Source: Pisolithus tinctorius
Lineage: Eukaryota > Basidiomycota > Agaricomycetes > Boletales > Pisolithaceae
Length of the DNA: 64,000 nucleotides
Reading direction: 5' to 3'
NCBI GenBank assembly: GCA_024663395.1
Contig: JANFAH010000006.1
Coordinates: forward strand, 930,001 to 994,000
Shown piece after piece: positions 25,541 to 36,954 of this stretch. Within the stretch, counting starts at the first letter, position 1; every line of letters begins with the position of its first letter. Both the position numbers and the translations under genes were made by a program. The notes beneath the pieces are model-generated. The model saw only the letters and a program-made list of their open reading frames with translations. It searched no databases and was not told where the DNA came from.

Positions 25541-27081
25541 ATGCCCCGGAAATCTGTCCGCCAAGATCTGCTCAAACAGCTGGACGAGACTAGCCTTCAT
25601 GTTGCGATAGCAAGGCTTGAAAATGCACGACGTGGAGTTGACGGTAGCAGCTCAGAATCTATGTCAACGTCGCTGAGTTCAGGCTCCAGCTCCCCCACAA
25701 CTCTCTTCTTCATCACTCCGCCATCGCCGGTCACTCCGATCCTGTCAGATTTCGAATCCAGCGCCTCCGATGACACAGACTCCACAGCTGAGCGCGATGG
25801 GCGTTACGCTCGGCTGCTAAACGCGATCACGGCTCTCAGAGATGAAGTAGAGCATGCACGTATCCTTGAGAGACCTGAGATGCCAATGATGCGGGCATCT
25901 CAGCTGTGCCTCCTCGAACATTTTGCGGATCATCGGCCCCACCTGTTTCGAAAGCGCCTTCGTGTAGACCCACCAATTTTTGATTGCATTCTGGATCAGA
26001 TTAGTGGACACGCGATATTCCAAAGCAATTCCGAAAACCGTCAGCTGGCAGTCGCAGTCCAGTTGGCGATCTTCCTTTTCCGCGCAGGGCATTATGGAAA
26101 TGCGGCGTCGCCTGAGGATGTAGCGCAGTGGGCCGGTGTTAGCGTTGGCTCAGTTGTCAATTGTACGAACCGTGTGATGGTAGCTATACTGGATGAGCAC
26201 GATAGATTCATCAATATTCCGTCTGAAGACTCGCAGGAGATGGAGAGAGCGCGGGTTTTCACTGAGTCATGCACCTGTTCAGCCTGGAGGAATGGCGTGT
26301 TCGCCGCTGATGGTTCGAGTATTCCCCTCTTTGAGAAACCACATATCTTCGGGGAAACGTTCTATGATAGAAAATCTAGGTACTCGTTGAACTGTCAGGT
26401 GTGTACTCAAACGCTGAGTGCGAACAGCAGAAGAAACTTACCGAGATAGCTTATTGTTTTGCCGCACAATCTTCTTGTCGTGGACTACGGACTTGGACAT
26501 CCGGGAAGCGTCCATGATGCGTGGGCCTTCCAGGGGACTCGCATCGCTTCAAATCCTATGCAGTTGATTCCACGCGATCATTGGACGTGGGCAGACAGTG
26601 CATACCCATCGGAGACGTGGTGTGTTGTCCCCTTCAAAAAACCTAAAGGTGGGAGATTATCTCGAGATCAGAATGTGTATAACAAGTACCTTTCAAAGGT
26701 ACGCACCTAGTTTTGCCGCAGTATATTGGCTGACAGCTTTGGAAGATCCGCGTACGAGTTGAACACGCATTTGCTGCCTTGAAAGGGCGCTTCCAAAGCC
26801 TCCGTGAAGTGCGTCTGAAAATCCGGACGGAGAAAGATATGAAAGTCACGATTTACTGGGTGCTTTGTTGCATCATCCTACACAACATGATCATCCGGTT
26901 TGAGGAGGAAATGGACGATACGATTGAGCGTTCAACTGACTGGGCGGTCAACGAAGGAAGCGGCCTTGATGATGGGGACGGAATTGCTGCGGTGGAGGCT
27001 GTGGAGACTGTTGGTCAGCGATTTCGAACGAAGCTATTGGATCAGTTGTTTCAACATCTCGGACGGGAACGAACCCATTAA
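25541..27081 (+). CDS. Harbinger transposase (DDE_Tnp_4 / HARBI1-like nuclease)
   Basis: Starts at ATG 25541. Exon 1 runs to 26398, exon 2 from 26450 to about 26699, and exon 3 from about 26747 to the stop at 27081. An N-terminal Ser-rich acidic region precedes helical segments (RASQLCLLEHFADHRPHLFR) and a helix-turn-helix-like part (DVAQWAGVSVGSVVNCTNRV). The nuclease core shows the first Asp in NGVFAADGSSIPLFE, the second in LLVVDYGLGHPGSVHDAWAF, and the Glu in RVRVEHAFAALKGRF. ADSAYP, typical of this family, lies between the last two. HARBI1-type enzymes cut the element's ends and depend on a partner SANT/Myb protein, here probably the minus-strand gene at 27256-28985. No stops or frameshifts were seen. 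Confidence 0.9.
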
Positions 27082-27255
27082 TAGCAGTTGTGGGAGACGG
27101 TAGTATTAGCAAGATGAAAAAAATACATTCACCGTATGTACATCTTGCGAGAGAATAGCGGAAACACGAATATGGCGCGAGTACATAGTGGGAACGCGCC
27201 GGAGATGGATACAGCGGGGAAGTGTGAGTAAAAACTTGGCCACGACAAGATAAAC

Positions 27256-28985
27256 CTATGCAGCGGGAGGGGTTGCGTCCGAATCGGCCTTCATGAGTTT
27301 CGCAAGCTCGATTTTGAGGCGAAGCGTCTCTGCCTCGCTGTTGAAGGTGATCTCCTGGGCCTTCATCAGCTGGATGTCGAGTTTCTTCGCCTCCAACTCC
27401 AATTCCATCTTAGTCGCCATTTCCGCCTGCTCTTTCATCAATTCCTCCTTCCTACGAAGATATTCCATCTTGACCATATAGCATTTAGTCTTCCCAGAAG
27501 AAGAAGAAGCCACTAACGACTCAGCTTCGTGACTCAAGTCGATGACCTGGTCTTGAAGCTGAGACTTGCCACGTTTAGTTAGCGTCGAACTTGGCTTCGT
27601 CGAACTTGTCTTTGATGATGAGTCCCAGAGGGACTGGCTAGGTTTTCGGGAAGAGCTACCGGAGGATTCAGATGTTGTCGTAGAGGCGATACTTGCAGAT
27701 GAAGGAGGAGGGCGAAGATACGGCGAAGACCGAGAGAAGGCGATTCAGCTATCCGATGAGGGCGTACGACCCCTTCGCAGGAGGGAGAACCTAGAGGGGA
27801 AATGAGTGTCACTTGGCGTTGAAGGCCATTGTAACTAGCAATAACTTATCAGTAAAATTTCATTAACGTTGCTCTGAATGAACATGAACATACCTCGTCA
27901 CCCTGCACAGACGCAGAGTCCATGTTGACGTCGGGGGACTCATCACCACCAGTCTGCTCATCCCCAAACCCCGGCATTGCCTCATCAAACCCAGCTCCAC
28001 CATCTTCTTCGCCCGCATTAGTGACTTCACCGCCAGCTTGAGATGGCACGTCCTCCTCGGCTTCCTCGAGTTCCCCCGCTGTCCCCCCCGCACCCATGCA
28101 ATCACCTGCGATCTCAGCCCCAGAACCCGAAACGTTCTTCATACCAAGTGTCTTGTTTTGGATAACCGCTAAGAAGCCCTCTGCATGGTTTTTGTTCGGC
28201 TCGGAGTTGAAGGGCTCGGGATCGAACGATGGGTTCCCCTGCCAAATGGAATGTAAGTCGTCATACCAAGGAAAACTGTTGAGAACGACATCTGTATGTA
28301 CACATAAGCCCCTGCATTCTTGTACATCGGTCATGTAACATACCGTGAAGGTTGGCGAATTTTGGATGGCCAGGTATGATGCCTTCCCCAGACTGTTTGA
28401 ATCGCGCACGGCACTTTCGATAGCTTGCTTTCAGCCTAGATGATCATTAGTGAATCCTGGGTTTATCAGATGATCGGAGACTCACGTATTGAGACGGTTG
28501 CCCACGCTGACTTGAAACTTGGCAGCACTCGCTGTGTACATGTCCTTGTAGACGCTGTCATCCTCGAAAACGGCTTGAGCGATCATCGCTTGGACCTCCT
28601 TCTTGTTGTGGCCCACCGGTCTCTCAGTCGAAGTAGATGATAATGATGGGGGTAAGTCGCCTGAGTTTTTGTCGCTGAAAAGAATCCTGCAGTTAGCAGG
28701 ATGGCTAAGGAGCCACTGGACGAGTATTTCGGTACGAGGAGTATCCCAATTGATGTTTTTCGGCTGGGTACTTTCCATCGAGGAGTCAGCCGCCGGCTGC
28801 TTGTTGGATGCTGGGCCCTTCCCTTTACTCCCACTCCCAGGTACTTGTGAGGACGATCCACCAGCAGTAGTCGCAGTTACGGAAGGCCTTCCTCGACGAG
28901 CTTGTCCACTCGATGAAGCCATGGGTTTTGATAAGAGTGTCTGCAGGCGAGCAGACCGTCGAGGGTGTCGTCGATAGGGAGGCAT
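27256..28985 (-). CDS. Harbinger accessory SANT/Myb-like DNA-binding protein
   Basis: Likely start is ATG 28985; the in-frame codon at 28994 is TTG. The N-terminus is basic and Ser/Gly-rich. A SANT/Myb-like helical region then begins NWDTPRTEILVQWLLSHPAN, with VQAMIAQAVFEDDSVYKDMY and KFQVSVGNRLNT following. Further exons cover 28409 to about 27900 (QNSPTFT, an acidic Glu/Gly-rich linker) and about 27800-27540 (Ser-rich). The last exon (27537-27256) is a long coiled coil (EYLRRKEELMKEQAEMATKM). In PIF/Harbinger systems the SANT/Myb partner brings the transposase to the nucleus and the element ends. Intron borders in the middle are approximate. Confidence 0.75.
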
Positions 28986-29040
28986 AATTTTCAAACTCCG
29001 TCACGGCATTGCTCTCGAATTTGCCACTTCCAGAGCGCTT

Positions 29041-29074
29041 CCAGAGCGCTTCCAAAGCCACCTTGAGCGCCACT
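29041..29074 (-). repeat. Right terminal inverted repeat, Harbinger element
   Basis: Inverted match to 25316-25349. A tandem copy of CCAGAGCGCTTCC lies immediately inside (about 29029-29041). Followed by the target duplication ATT. Confidence 0.9.
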
Positions 29075-29077
29075 ATT

Positions 29078-29759
29078 GTCATGTAAATTGCGGATTCAAC
29101 ACCCGCAAGTTTCAGTATTGTAGTTCCTACAGTATTTAGTCTCGCACAGTAGATTCGTCACCTCAGACGTTGTCGCTACTCGCGCGCGACTGAGGTGAGC
29201 ACGAATACCTTCCGGGTTTCTTTACTATACTCATTCTCGTAACCAGATTATTTCGTATAGGTGAATTCACAGACGTTGTCGCTACTCGCGCGCGACTGAG
29301 ATTATTTCGTATAGATATATCTGTAAGTCTTGAATGGCTGCGATTGCAACCTGGTGTAACCCGAATACAATGGAAACTGCACTGAAGTTCTGAAACTGCT
29401 GCATGATTAGTACTCTCCGAATGATATCAGATAAGCTAGTGAAGCCCTTAGCCATGCACTGCAGGCTTCATTTGCATATGTTTTGTGCAAGGATGTCACA
29501 GCAAATCCACTACCTTAGTAAGCTGCTGCTTGGCCAAGGGAGAGCAAGGTAGTACTAGTGCATTGACAGCAAGGTCCAAGTAGGTCCTGGTCTGCTATCT
29601 CCGATCGCCCAGGTAAACGAAAGTCGGGCAGTGTGGCCAGTAAAGGTGTGCAGCGTTCCAGTGCTCGTCTCCCGGGTGGAGCTGAGTTTGAAACAGGGAA
29701 CATAGTTGGGCACTCGATTGCAGTCACTATTAGTGTGGTTCCCCCGTCAACGAACGTAT
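29078..29759. other. Region between the Harbinger element and the AP180 gene
   Basis: About 680 bp upstream of the AP180 start. Apart from the direct repeats at 29164-29314 no gene or known motif was found. The AP180 promoter should be in the right half. Confidence 0.5.
29164..29314 (+). repeat. Interleaved direct repeats with a CG-rich palindrome
   Basis: A 31-bp unit starting CAGACGTTGTCGCTACTCGC occurs at 29164-29194 and again, identical, at 29270-29300. It contains the palindrome TCGCGCGCGA. A second 16-bp unit, AGATTATTTCGTATAG, occurs at 29245-29260 and at 29299-29314. The order is A, B, A, B with the last A and B abutting. This could be an ancient insertion footprint or a cluster of binding sites upstream of the AP180 gene. 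Confidence 0.85.
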
Positions 29760-32700
29760 ATGTCCAGCTTTGACAAGGTCGTGAAGTCGGCTTGCAAGCC
29801 AAAGGCTGCCCCGCCAAAGGCAAAAGTACGTGCTGTGTTCAAGTTTTCTGTCGGAGAGCTTCGACGTCGTCTCTCAGTATCTAGATCGAATCATAGCCGC
29901 GACCTGGTCCGAGGATGGTGCCGTCTACGATGTCTGCAAGGCACTGATACCTCGCCTACGGGAACCAAATGCAATAGTGTGTATCGTATTCTCACCTCGT
30001 ACGAGGATCCCCCCCTTCATTACGCCCCATAGGTCGTGTTCAAGGCATTAATCGTGTTACACACAATGATCCGCAATGGGGCTACCGACAACGTACTCTC
30101 GCACCTCTCCTCTTCGGAGGTACTCCGTTTGCGCAATATTTCTGCAGGTAATAACTGGGAAGGTCAGCCCCGTTTGTATGGCGTTTTACGTACGTTCATC
30201 CGGTCATTGATGCCATAGGGTATCATGCACCGCAGAATTTGCAGCATTACGCACTTTATCTCGACTCTCGCATCCGCGCATTTAGGGAGCTGAAGCATGA
30301 CGCGATACGAGTGCAATCAGAAACGAACCGTGACATGCGCGTGAATAATTCTATAGAAGAGGACATGGCATATACCACCGCCCCGAAGACCTCATCTACC
30401 AAGTCAAAAGGTCCGCAGCGTAGTAAAACAGTCATGGGTCGAAAGTTGCGTGTGATGACCGTCGAAAAGGGTCTGCTTAGGGAAACGAAAACTGTTCAGA
30501 AGATGATCGACTCGTTGGTCGAGTGTCGGGTGGGTGCACCTTTCGTGTTGAACAGTATGGACAGTCTCTTATACACACCAGTTCTACTTGGACGACCTGG
30601 AAGATAAACTTACCATCACTGCACTTTGCATGCTCGTCAAGGACCTTCTGATCCTCTTCCAAGCATGCAATGAGGGTGTTATCAATGTTCTAGGTGAATG
30701 GACACCAACAAATGGGGTTTCTTTCGTCACTGATCACAATCTAGAGCATTACTTCGAGATGTCCAAGCACGACGCAAAGGATGCTCTTTCTATCTACCGT
30801 CATTTTTGTGAACAGACGGAGCGTGTCGTGGAATATTTGGGCGTTGCGAAAAAGCTGCAAAATCTTCTCAATGTTCCGATACCCAGCCTGAAGCATGTAA
30901 GCACTGGCTGGTTAGCATGTGACCTTACAGCTTAACGGGCGAGCAACAGGCTCCAGTGTCACTGGCAAGCTCGCTGGAGGAGTATTTGAATGACCCTAAC
31001 TTTGAACAGAACAGAATCGAGTACAAGACGAACAAAGAAGCAGCTGACAGGAACGGAAAACCTCCTAACGGTACCTTTTTGTCTCCTGCACCACCACAAG
31101 GTACAGGCTTGAACTGCATTATCACAATGGTCGTGCTTAGTTTTGCCTAGCTTCTTCATCTAAGCCAAGGCCTACCCCTTCTACTAGTTCCACCACCACC
31201 ATCTCCTCTGCGCCATCAGGGTCAGGTAGCAAGGGGAACGTAGACAAGACCATGCCTGACCTTTTCAATTCGATAGAAGAGGAGCACCCTACTGCAAACC
31301 CTCCCATAAGCAGGTTGGCGTCTGCTTAAGTGACAAATTTGGTTTCTGACTCGATTTTAAGTACAACGGCCCACATGACCAACTCATTCCAGCAAGTTGC
31401 GCACAACCCGTTTGTTCAGCGTCAGATGACGGGGGCGTTTCCCACCCACCCAACAAACTTCCCTCCGCAATTCCAGATGCAGCCGACGGGATTTGTGGTC
31501 TCCCAGCCATTTCAACCTGGTCAACAGGCGTTCCAGCCGTCTCAGTCGCTTCAACAGTCACCTCAACACCGACCATTTTCTACCTTCTTACAACCACAAC
31601 CAACTGGCTTCCAACCAGCAGTGACTGGAGGGTTTTTACAACCACAGGCAACGGGCGTCAATCCCTTCAGACAAAGTATGTTTCTGCCCCAGGCCACAGG
31701 TGCAACAGCATTCAACACCGGATTTGCATCGCCTTTCGTTCCGACGTCTCAACCGCCTGGTCAGCTGGGCTCTGACATGCCATTCCAAGGGCCTCAGGCT
31801 TTTGCACCACCTAGTACACACGGTCAACAACCAACGTTCACTACGGCAGGAGGACAAACCAGTTCTCGTAACTTGGCAGACGTCCCCGCGCGACCTGCAT
31901 CTACGCCCCTCACGACTTTTGGTGCCGCCCAACCGTCCTTTGCATCTCCACCCATTGCCCAGCCAGTGAAAAGCCATCAAACAGGCTCGCGGAATCCCTT
32001 TGGTGTCCCGGTGTCGCCTGCCCCCCCAGTACCGAAGCCACCGACTCTCATGGAATTGTCGATGGGGATGAGGAACTTTACGGCGGAGGGTAGCCAACTT
32101 ATGGCTCAGCAGCCGCAACCAACAGGCACCCCGGGCACTTTCGGAGCGGGTTCCAGTGCTCCAGAGTCCTCGATCTCGAGCGTTGCGTCTTCGTTTGCAT
32201 TTGCTAAGAAGCAGGAATATGGCTCTGGACCCCCAAGCAGTAATTTAAACGGCGTCGGGTTGAATCCTCACATGACTGGCACCACGGCCATGACTGGGAC
32301 AACGGGTTCCACCTTCCAAGATTCCTTGTCCTCTTCGTTTTCACCGCTGTCATCCCAGCCTACAGGTGCTACAATCACATCTTCAGCGCCCTCAATCTCA
32401 GCGCCGCTGAAGCCGCAGATGACTGGCATGGCTGGATTAAAACCATTCAAGCCAACCTCTAGTTTTGGTGCTGCCCTGCTGGAATCGCTTCCGCCAATCC
32501 CACAATCGACGGCCACCACACCCGACGTCACAGGAATACCGGGACCAACACACACTTCCACGCCATCCTTGCCAACCACTTTTGCGCCGAATAGCTCCAA
32601 TTTCTCCAGCAATCCAACTGGGGGTGCTACTGGGAGTCTCACTTCACAACCCACCGGTATGCTTTCCGCCTTCCCACCTCATAACGGTGGGTCTACAGTG

Positions 32701-32958
32701 GGTGTCGGCCTCAGGCCACAAGTCACCGGGACCCCAGGGGCCGCGAATCCCTTCCGCTCGACGATGTTCGCCACTTCTCCCATGAATATGACCAATTCAC
32801 TCACGTTGCCTCCCGCTTCAACACCGCAAATGAATGGAAGCCTGAGTGGTACTTCTGGGCTGGGTGTAGGATTCGGAGGAAGCAACGCCTTTTCGGCGGG
32901 GTTTGGTACTAGCGACCCGAATGCCTTGAAAGCGCAGACTGGACCGTCTCTCATTTGA
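29760..32958 (+). CDS. Clathrin assembly protein AP180 / YAP1801 family (ANTH domain, NPF motifs)
   Basis: Starts at ATG 29760. The first exons are 29760-29825 and 29878-29976, and exon 3 starts at 30033, all with GT-AG borders. The stop is at 32956-32958. The ANTH domain is clear: MSSFDKVVKSACKPKAAPPK, TWSEDGAVYDVCKALIPRLR, VVFKALIVLHTMIRNGATDN, ALYLDSRIRAFRELKHDAIR. The C-terminal half is low complexity, rich in Gln/Pro/Thr/Ser with many PTG/MTG repeats. It has at least four NPF motifs (HNPFVQRQ, VNPFRQS, RNPFGVP, ANPFRST) that in yeast bind EH-domain proteins such as Pan1 and Ede1. The protein binds PI(4,5)P2 and clathrin at endocytic sites of the plasma membrane. No breaks were seen. Confidence 0.93.
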
Positions 32959-33286
32959 GCTTAACCATTGCGCGATGACCATTGATGACGTTCCTTTCCT
33001 TGTCTATCATACCACGGACACATTCGTTATTATCGTTCCTTACATTGCTTTGATAGTGGTTACCCAACGTTCCTTGCCTTTTTTTTGATCCTAGGTTTAT
33101 AAATCTCCGAAACTACATCATTTTCTCTGTAATCTAGTAGCGAGGATCAGGAATTCGAATTTAGCTCCTGTGCAGTGTGCGTGTCTTTGCATGACGGCAC
33201 GTCGCGTCGCGTTTATTTAGCAAATAGCAAATCAGCCTGTCACCCGAAGTTGGCCAACGCCAGAATCCACCTTGGACTCAACCGAA
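32959..33286. other. Spacer between AP180 and the NASP-family gene
   Basis: 328 bp, T-rich after the AP180 stop, with no coding frame recognised. Holds the AP180 3' end and the promoter of the next gene. Confidence 0.5.
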
Positions 33287-34787
33287 ATGTCATCGTAAGC
33301 CTACGTCGCGCAGGTTCCTCTGTTTGAAATTAATTACAGGGTATATAGCAACGAACGGCATCAAACCAACACGAATCCGTCTGGTGGCTCCCCTACGACC
33401 GTTGACGCGGCCCTCGAGCATGCGCGGCGTGCCTTCGCGCTGAAAAAATATGAACAGGCTGTGGAGTTGTATGCCACGGCCCTCGAGATGCAGTACGTCA
33501 TTCAGTGTCTTCTCCCACTGGCGTTGCTGATATACGTTCGCAACCCGCGGATGCAGAACAAAGACACATGACGAGGACGCACCTGAAACGGCAGATTTGT
33601 ATTTCTTGTATGGAAAGGCACTATTGGAGAACGCAATATCGCAGGCTTCGGTGCTTGGAAAGGAACCTGAACCAGGGGCAGCGGAAGAAGAGAGACGTAA
33701 GAAAGCAGTTCATCGTCCCCTCCTTTGACCTATACCACTGAGAACATCTGGACAGCTGCACAAAGCAATGGAAAAGGACCTTTCTTGTCGTTTTCGGGCG
33801 ATGGTGACGAAGAGGACGGGACTGTGGATTTACTCACGCAAGCTGGGAAAGAAGAGGAGGAGGAGAGTGAGGAAGAAGGTGATGACGGGGAGCCCGAGGA
33901 CGACTTCAACGCTGCGTGGGACGTGTTCGAGTTGGCACGATCAATATACGACAAGGGGAAAGACCAGGACGACGAGATTAAGCTTAAACTGGCAGATACA
34001 TATATTGCTCTCGGAGATGTATCCCTAGAAACGGGTACGTATGGATGCACCATCCAGGAGCAAGATCTTGTCCACAGCTGATGTTCCCTCAGAAAAGTTT
34101 GACCAAGCCATCACGGACTACTCTGCCGGCCTTGCACTCAAGACCGACTTGCTCCCCATTTCATCACGCCAGATTGCTGAAGCACATTACAAGCTAAGTA
34201 TGGTTCTCGACCTTACTTCAGGACGACTATCAGACGCCATCGCGCATGCCGAGAAAGCACTGAATAGTGTGTCAACTCGTATCAGCGAGGTCCGGGATGG
34301 CTTGGATGGAAGGTTGGTGCCACTCCCTGCGGTCCAGTCGAAAGAAAAAGATAAGAAGGGAAAGGGAAGAGCAGATCCAATAGTATTGGTGCCTGGAGAA
34401 CTGGTTCAGAATTTGACAAGGAGCCAAATGGAAGCAGAACTGAGGGATTTGGAATCTCTCAGGGAAGATCTCGCTGCCAAGGTACATTTTTATGGATAAC
34501 ATTGTACGACGAACGCTAATGATCGTTCCCAGGTGGAAGAGTTGAAGACGACACCCTCTGAGCTAGCGGAGACAGCGCCGGCGCTTGCTGCAAAAGCGCT
34601 TGACGACGAGCTTAACGTACGGTCAATAACCGTACCAGGCCAGCCGCCTGTCGTTCATGATCTGACTTCCATGGTGAAGAAGAAGAAAAGGCCAATGGAC
34701 ACAGAAGGTACTACGAAGCGCAAAGCTGACGACGACGACAAAGATGCCCCTCTGAAAAAAGCGAAGTTTGGTGACGAAGTGTCATGA
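33287..34787 (+). CDS. NASP/Hif1/Sim3-family histone chaperone (TPR protein)
   Basis: Tiny first exon 33287-33294 (ATGTCATC), then exon 2 from 33340, giving MSSVYSNERHQ. Tetratricopeptide segments are ALEHARRAFALKKYEQAVEL, ADLYFLYGKALLENAISQAS, ARSIYDKGKDQDDEIKLKLA, and KFDQAITDYSAGLALKTDLL with IAEAHYKLSMVLDLTSGRLS. A long acidic run (about 33850-33905, many Glu/Asp) interrupts a TPR, as in NASP. A coiled-coil segment (MEAELRDLESLREDLAAKVE) and a Lys-rich nuclear-localisation tail (KKKKRP, KKAKF) end the protein. The SHNi-TPR arrangement fits chaperones that carry H3-H4 to chromatin. A short intron lies near 34033-34091 and another at about 34481-34532. Intact. Confidence 0.88.
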
Positions 34788-34841
34788 TACGAATTCCACT
34801 GTATCTTGACCTGTAGTGCATAGAAGTCTAGATGGTACATT

Positions 34842-36402
34842 TTAAAACGGAACGGTGGTTGTTTTGATGGGCGCATGCTTGTAGCTTCTCTTCCCCTTCC
34901 CCACGCCAAATTCACCAACGACATGTCCCTTGTCTGCCTTACTTCGCATCATGTACTTATAAATTACCAGGCCTTCCAGCCCAACGGGTCCCCGCGCATG
35001 GATCCTCCCCGTGCTAATACCGACCTCGGTGCCAAACCCGTACCTGAAACCGTCCGCAAAACGTGTGCTTGCATTGATGAACGTTCCCGCAGAGTCCACA
35101 CCTCTGCAGAAGGTTGTCGCCGCCTCTTGGGATTCTGTTACAATCGAGTCCGTGTGGTGTGAAGAATGAGCGTTTATGAACTGGATCGCAGAGTGGAGGG
35201 AAGGTAAGGCAATGACAGAGAGTTTGAGGTCAAGGTGTTCGATATCATAGGATGATTCCGACGCCACAGATACGTGGCTTTCGAGTTTTTCTTGTGGAAA
35301 TTGGGATGTATGTAGTGTAGCAAGCGTGTGCGAATCACAAAGAAGGCGGACGTCCGCATCAAGAAGCGCCTTTGCAACCTTGGGCCACACGGTATGTAGA
35401 AGCGACATGTGTACGATGAGGGTTTCGGCGGCATTACAAGCGGATGGGTAGTCAACCTGAAGTGGGACAATTCTATCGGAAACGTGGGCAAATGAAAATG
35501 GCATCGGTGTACCTTTGAGTCCAGCACGATTCGGACAGCCTTTTCTGGGTCTGCCGACTCATCGAGGTAAACATGACAGAGGCCATCAGCGTGACCCATG
35601 ACTGGGATCCGTGTGCTGTTCTGTATGTTCCTGACGAGACTGTTACCTCCTCTCGGGATGACTAAATCAATGTACTGATCGAGAGCCAGGAGAGCGGAAA
35701 CCTCTGCCCTTGTCTGGACGGACTGGATGTAAGTGCTGGGTAGTGTGGTCTGCGCGAGACCCTCTGAAATGACTCTAGATAGCAACAACGTCGTTCTGGT
35801 AGATTCTTTCCCGCCTTTCAGAATGGCAGCATTGCCTTGAAAATGGTTCCCGTCTGTGCTGGATGAATGATACACAGTCAATACTCACCTGATTTGATGG
35901 CAAGGGCGGCGATATTAACGACTACCTCTGGACGTGCCTCGAAGATGATGAGTAAAACTCCAATCGGACAAGTGACACGGTAGAGCTCAAGGTCATCGTC
36001 CAGTTCTGTTGCGTAGGTGACTATACCGGTAGGGTCAGGAAGGTTTGCGACGTCCCAAACACCTTTTACCATCGCGTCCCACTTGTCGCCCCGGGAGAGG
36101 TCGAGGCGTTTCAATAAAGCGTTTGACAAGCGGCCAGCATCTACCTCGACTTGAGCAGCCTATCCGTGCGGGGGTTAGGCAGGATCGTTTTGAGTCAGGT
36201 TAAGCTGGTAGGATGGGTGTCGTACCTCCATGTCCTCGCCATTGGCTGCCAATATAGCGGCCTTGCTAGACTCCAGCCTTGCAGCGATCTTCTCCAAAGC
36301 CAGTTTCCGTACATCAGCGGAAAGCAGCTGGGAGGCCTCGAAAGCGGATTTTGCTGCTTTCGCAACGTCTGTGACTGAGATCTCAGAGTCGGTCGATGCC
36401 AT
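34842..36402 (-). CDS. PRO2: Gamma-glutamyl phosphate reductase (glutamate-5-semialdehyde dehydrogenase)
   Basis: Starts at ATG 36402 (MASTDSEISVTDVAKAAKSA) and ends at 34842, with four or more short introns. Signature blocks are LEKIAARLESSKAAILAANG, DPTGIVTYATELDDDLELYR, CPIGVLLIIFEARPEVVVNI, AILKGGKESTRTTLLLSRVI, DLVIPRGGNSLVRNIQ, and IPVMGHADGLCHVYLDESAD. The catalytic Cys block is DYPSACNAAETLIVH, and near the C-terminus FINASTRFADGFRYGFGTEV and GISTGRIHARGPVGLEGL. It catalyses the NADPH-dependent second step of proline synthesis from glutamate. Length and all blocks are normal, with no break seen. It is divergent from the carboxypeptidase gene across about 530 bp. Confidence 0.95.
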
Positions 36403-36954
36403 GGCTCGTCGTCACAGATCGAGTGATTGGCAGCAGCTCGGCAGGGGTGTAACCCGTCGTATCAATTATTGATACGCCGTCTCGGAACTTCTTCGGGGTA
36501 GATTTTACAGATCATCAGTGTCATCCTTAAACCTGAAACAGCTGGAACCTGCAACGATGCACATTCAGACTGATAGATTATATGTCGAATTGCACAGTGA
36601 ACTGAAGGAACCCGTCGCTGGCCCGGCCCTGGTCGCCATCGGCATCTGTCATGCTTCGCGTACGTAGATTTACCTGGGTATTCATGGCACAAAATTAGTC
36701 CACCAACATGTGCCGCATGGCTGTCCTCCATGGTCAAGGCTTCTCAAGCCCGTCATGGTCTGGTTACTACCTGGTGCAGTCTAACAATAAGGATCTGATA
36801 ATCATAATAACAATACGCCGTGGCCCCGGTAAGTCCGTCGTTCGACAGGGCGTGCGGAAATGGTCAAGTGTTCTATAAAACCTTCAGGCGACCCGCATTG
36901 CCGGCACCCTTCCCCTCTCACCCTTCCTGTCTGATGCCCTCATTTTTTGGCGCC
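36403..36954. promoter_or_regulatory. Divergent promoter region between PRO2 and the carboxypeptidase gene
   Basis: About 530 bp separates two divergent start codons, so both promoters must lie here. A TATA-like stretch TTCTATAAAACC is at about 36870-36881, 50-85 bp upstream of the carboxypeptidase ATGs. No other site was recognised. Confidence 0.5.

Larger units (their letters stand above)
25316..29074. mobile_element. Complete PIF/Harbinger DNA transposon
   Basis: 34-bp terminal inverted repeats at 25316-25349 and 29041-29074 begin AGTGGCGCTCAAGGTGGC and differ at one position. A 3-bp ATT flanks both ends (25313-25315, 29075-29077). Subterminal repeats of GGAAGTGCTCTGG (left) and CCAGAGCGCTTCC (right) lie just inside. 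The element is 3759 bp and has two genes: a transposase on plus and a SANT/Myb-like protein on minus, in convergent order. This two-gene design is the norm for PIF/Harbinger. Both genes appear intact, so the element could be autonomous. Confidence 0.9.

Noticed and set aside
32268..32654. Minus-strand Val/Gly-rich frame inside the AP180 gene
   Set aside because: It is antisense to the Pro/Thr/Gln-rich C-terminus of AP180, whose NPF motifs and ANTH domain fix the real strand.
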